13,835 bases of DNA. Source: Methanobacteriota archaeon (GTDB taxonomy: Archaea; Thermoplasmatota; DTKX01; GCA-020343715). Position numbers and translations under genes: made by a program. The stretch's first letter is position 1. Every line of letters starts with the position of its first letter. Where the stretch lies: positions 1 to 13,835 of the forward strand of contig JAUVRF010000013.1 of the NCBI GenBank assembly GCA_030597775.1, written 5' to 3'. The notes beneath the pieces were generated by a model. The model did not search any database. It was not told where the DNA came from and was given only the letters and a program-made list of their open reading frames with translations. Positions 12,898-13,835 of this stretch are shown here, in pieces.

Positions 12898-13835
12898 ATG
12901 GACCTTTGGGAGCTGGGCGAGCGCGCATCGATCAAGAGATTGCGTGAGGTACTGGGAGCCACCGAGGACCTGGGTCGTGGCGAGGACGACTGTGCCGTGG
13001 TCCCGTTGGGTGACGGCAAGGTGCTGCTGGCATCAACGGACGTGCTGAGCGGGCCGACCCACCTCTTGCCTGGAACGCCTCCCGAGCAGTTCGGAGCCTT
13101 CGCCATAGAGATCGCAGTGAGCGATGTGGCTGCAATGGGAGGCCGCCCGTTAGGGGTCCTCACCGCCATGGCAATGCCACCAGAGACGGACATCGATTGG
13201 TTGATCGCGGTCTCGGCCGGCATGGCGAAGGCCGCTGGCCGACACGGGACGACGGTACTGGGAGGCGACACCAAGGCCTCCCCGGCCCAGACGGTGGCGG
13301 TCACTGCCATGGGCGTGATGGACGAGGAGAGATGCCTCTACAGGAGAGGTGGACGGCCCGGGGATGTCCTGGTGCTCACGGGACCCCTGGGCGGCCCCGC
13401 CATGGGCTACACCATGCCCAAGGACCCGGAGGGAGGATACACCCCAGAGGCCTTGAGCCTCCTTTACGACATCAGAGCGAGGACCGATGCTGGCCAGGCG
13501 CTGGCGGCCTCCGGTCGCGCGACCGCCTGCATAGACCTCTCCGACGGATTCGCTCCCGCCCTGCACCAGATGCTCGAGGCCAGTGGGTGCGGTGCAGTTG
13601 TGGAATGGGGATCCTTGCCCCTGGCATCAGGGCTTTCGGAACTGGCACGAGAGCAAGGCTTGGACATAAGGGATCTGGCCCTTCACGGGGGAGGGGAGTA
13701 CGAGCTGCTGGCCGCTGTCGACCCTGCCGGGGTCGACGAGGTCCTGGCCACCCTGCGTGGCCTGGGAGGCGACCCGAGGGCCGTTGGCGAGTTGGCCACC
13801 GGTCGCGAAATCCTTTTAGTCCGTGACGGCTCTCC
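12898..13835 (+). CDS. thiL: thiamine-monophosphate kinase, lacking only its C-terminal end
   Basis: Phosphorylates thiamine monophosphate with ATP to give the cofactor thiamine diphosphate, the last step of thiamine synthesis, in the cytoplasm. The 312 residues in the window cover most of a protein that usually has about 320; the stop lies past the right edge. Family motifs: LWELGERASIKRL (3-15), EDDCAVV (29-35, metal-binding aspartates), ASTDVL (45-50), AVSDVAAMGGRPLG (73-86), VLGGDT (120-125), GDVLVLTGPLGG (155-166), CIDLSDGF (211-218) and GGGEYELL (264-271). In the last motif most relatives have GGEDYELL or GGEEYELL, so a glutamate is replaced by glycine. The set separates it from PurM, SelD and HypE of the same fold. 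The ATG at 12898 gives the normal family N-terminus; no clear ribosome site or TATA box is seen in the 75 bases upstream, so it may be read from the preceding promoter. Confidence 0.93.
   Translation, partial: MDLWELGERASIKRLREVLGATEDLGRGEDDCAVVPLGDGKVLLASTDVLSGPTHLLPGTPPEQFGAFAIEIAVSDVAAMGGRPLGVLTAMAMPPETDIDWLIAVSAGMAKAAGRHGTTVLGGDTKASPAQTVAVTAMGVMDEERCLYRRGGRPGDVLVLTGPLGGPAMGYTMPKDPEGGYTPEALSLLYDIRARTDAGQALAASGRATACIDLSDGFAPALHQMLEASGCGAVVEWGSLPLASGLSELAREQGLDIRDLALHGGGEYELLAAVDPAGVDEVLATLRGLGGDPRAVGELATGREILLVRDGS

Noticed and set aside
1..13835. Mobile element, CRISPR array or phage defence island
   Set aside because: There is no transposase or integrase, no terminal inverted repeats, no regularly spaced short DNA repeats and no nuclease or helicase gene; the repeated units in the surface gene are diverged protein repeats.

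Overview
The window looks like chromosomal DNA of a G+C-rich archaeon. The evidence is A/T-rich TATA-like boxes of a shared T-run-plus-AA type upstream of several genes, short or nearly absent leaders, an eukaryote/archaeal-style (type 2) isoleucyl-tRNA synthetase of 1049 residues, an archaeal-looking thiamine-monophosphate kinase, and a giant secreted repeat protein anchored by a C-terminal membrane helix. A Thermoplasmatota-type lineage is my best guess, but it is an inference and not proven here. No tRNA, rRNA, CRISPR array or insertion sequence was seen, and no stretch over 300 bases lacks a gene.

Minus-strand block (1-9579, transcribed right to left). A 1370-residue surface protein (signal peptide, five tandem ~230-residue beta-rich repeats, fibronectin III domain, one membrane helix, short cytoplasmic tail) is followed after 22 bases by a small two-helix membrane protein with a PH-like cytosolic domain. 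Next comes an eight-helix membrane protein built from two copies of a four-helix unit. These three may form a cell-envelope cluster of unknown function. Downstream lie ileS, which has its own TATA-like box, and a class I aminotransferase that runs off the left edge.

Plus-strand and mixed block (9732-13835). Diverging from the surface protein, across a 152-base promoter region, is a PrsW-type intramembrane protease. It is followed by a stand-alone carbamate kinase (arcC) preceded by a 30-base near-perfect palindrome. A cysteine-rich conserved protein of unknown function converges on arcC with only 4 bases between stops. Across a 140-base divergent intergenic region are a two-helix 82-residue membrane protein and thiL, which runs off the right edge.

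The points most worth a second look are the altered HIGH signature of IleRS (Gly-Ile-His-Ser), the repeat architecture of the surface protein and its divergent pairing with a membrane protease, the duplicated eight-helix protein of lower G+C, and two symmetric DNA elements: the palindrome before arcC and a TGATAAC inverted repeat that brackets the surface-protein TATA box.
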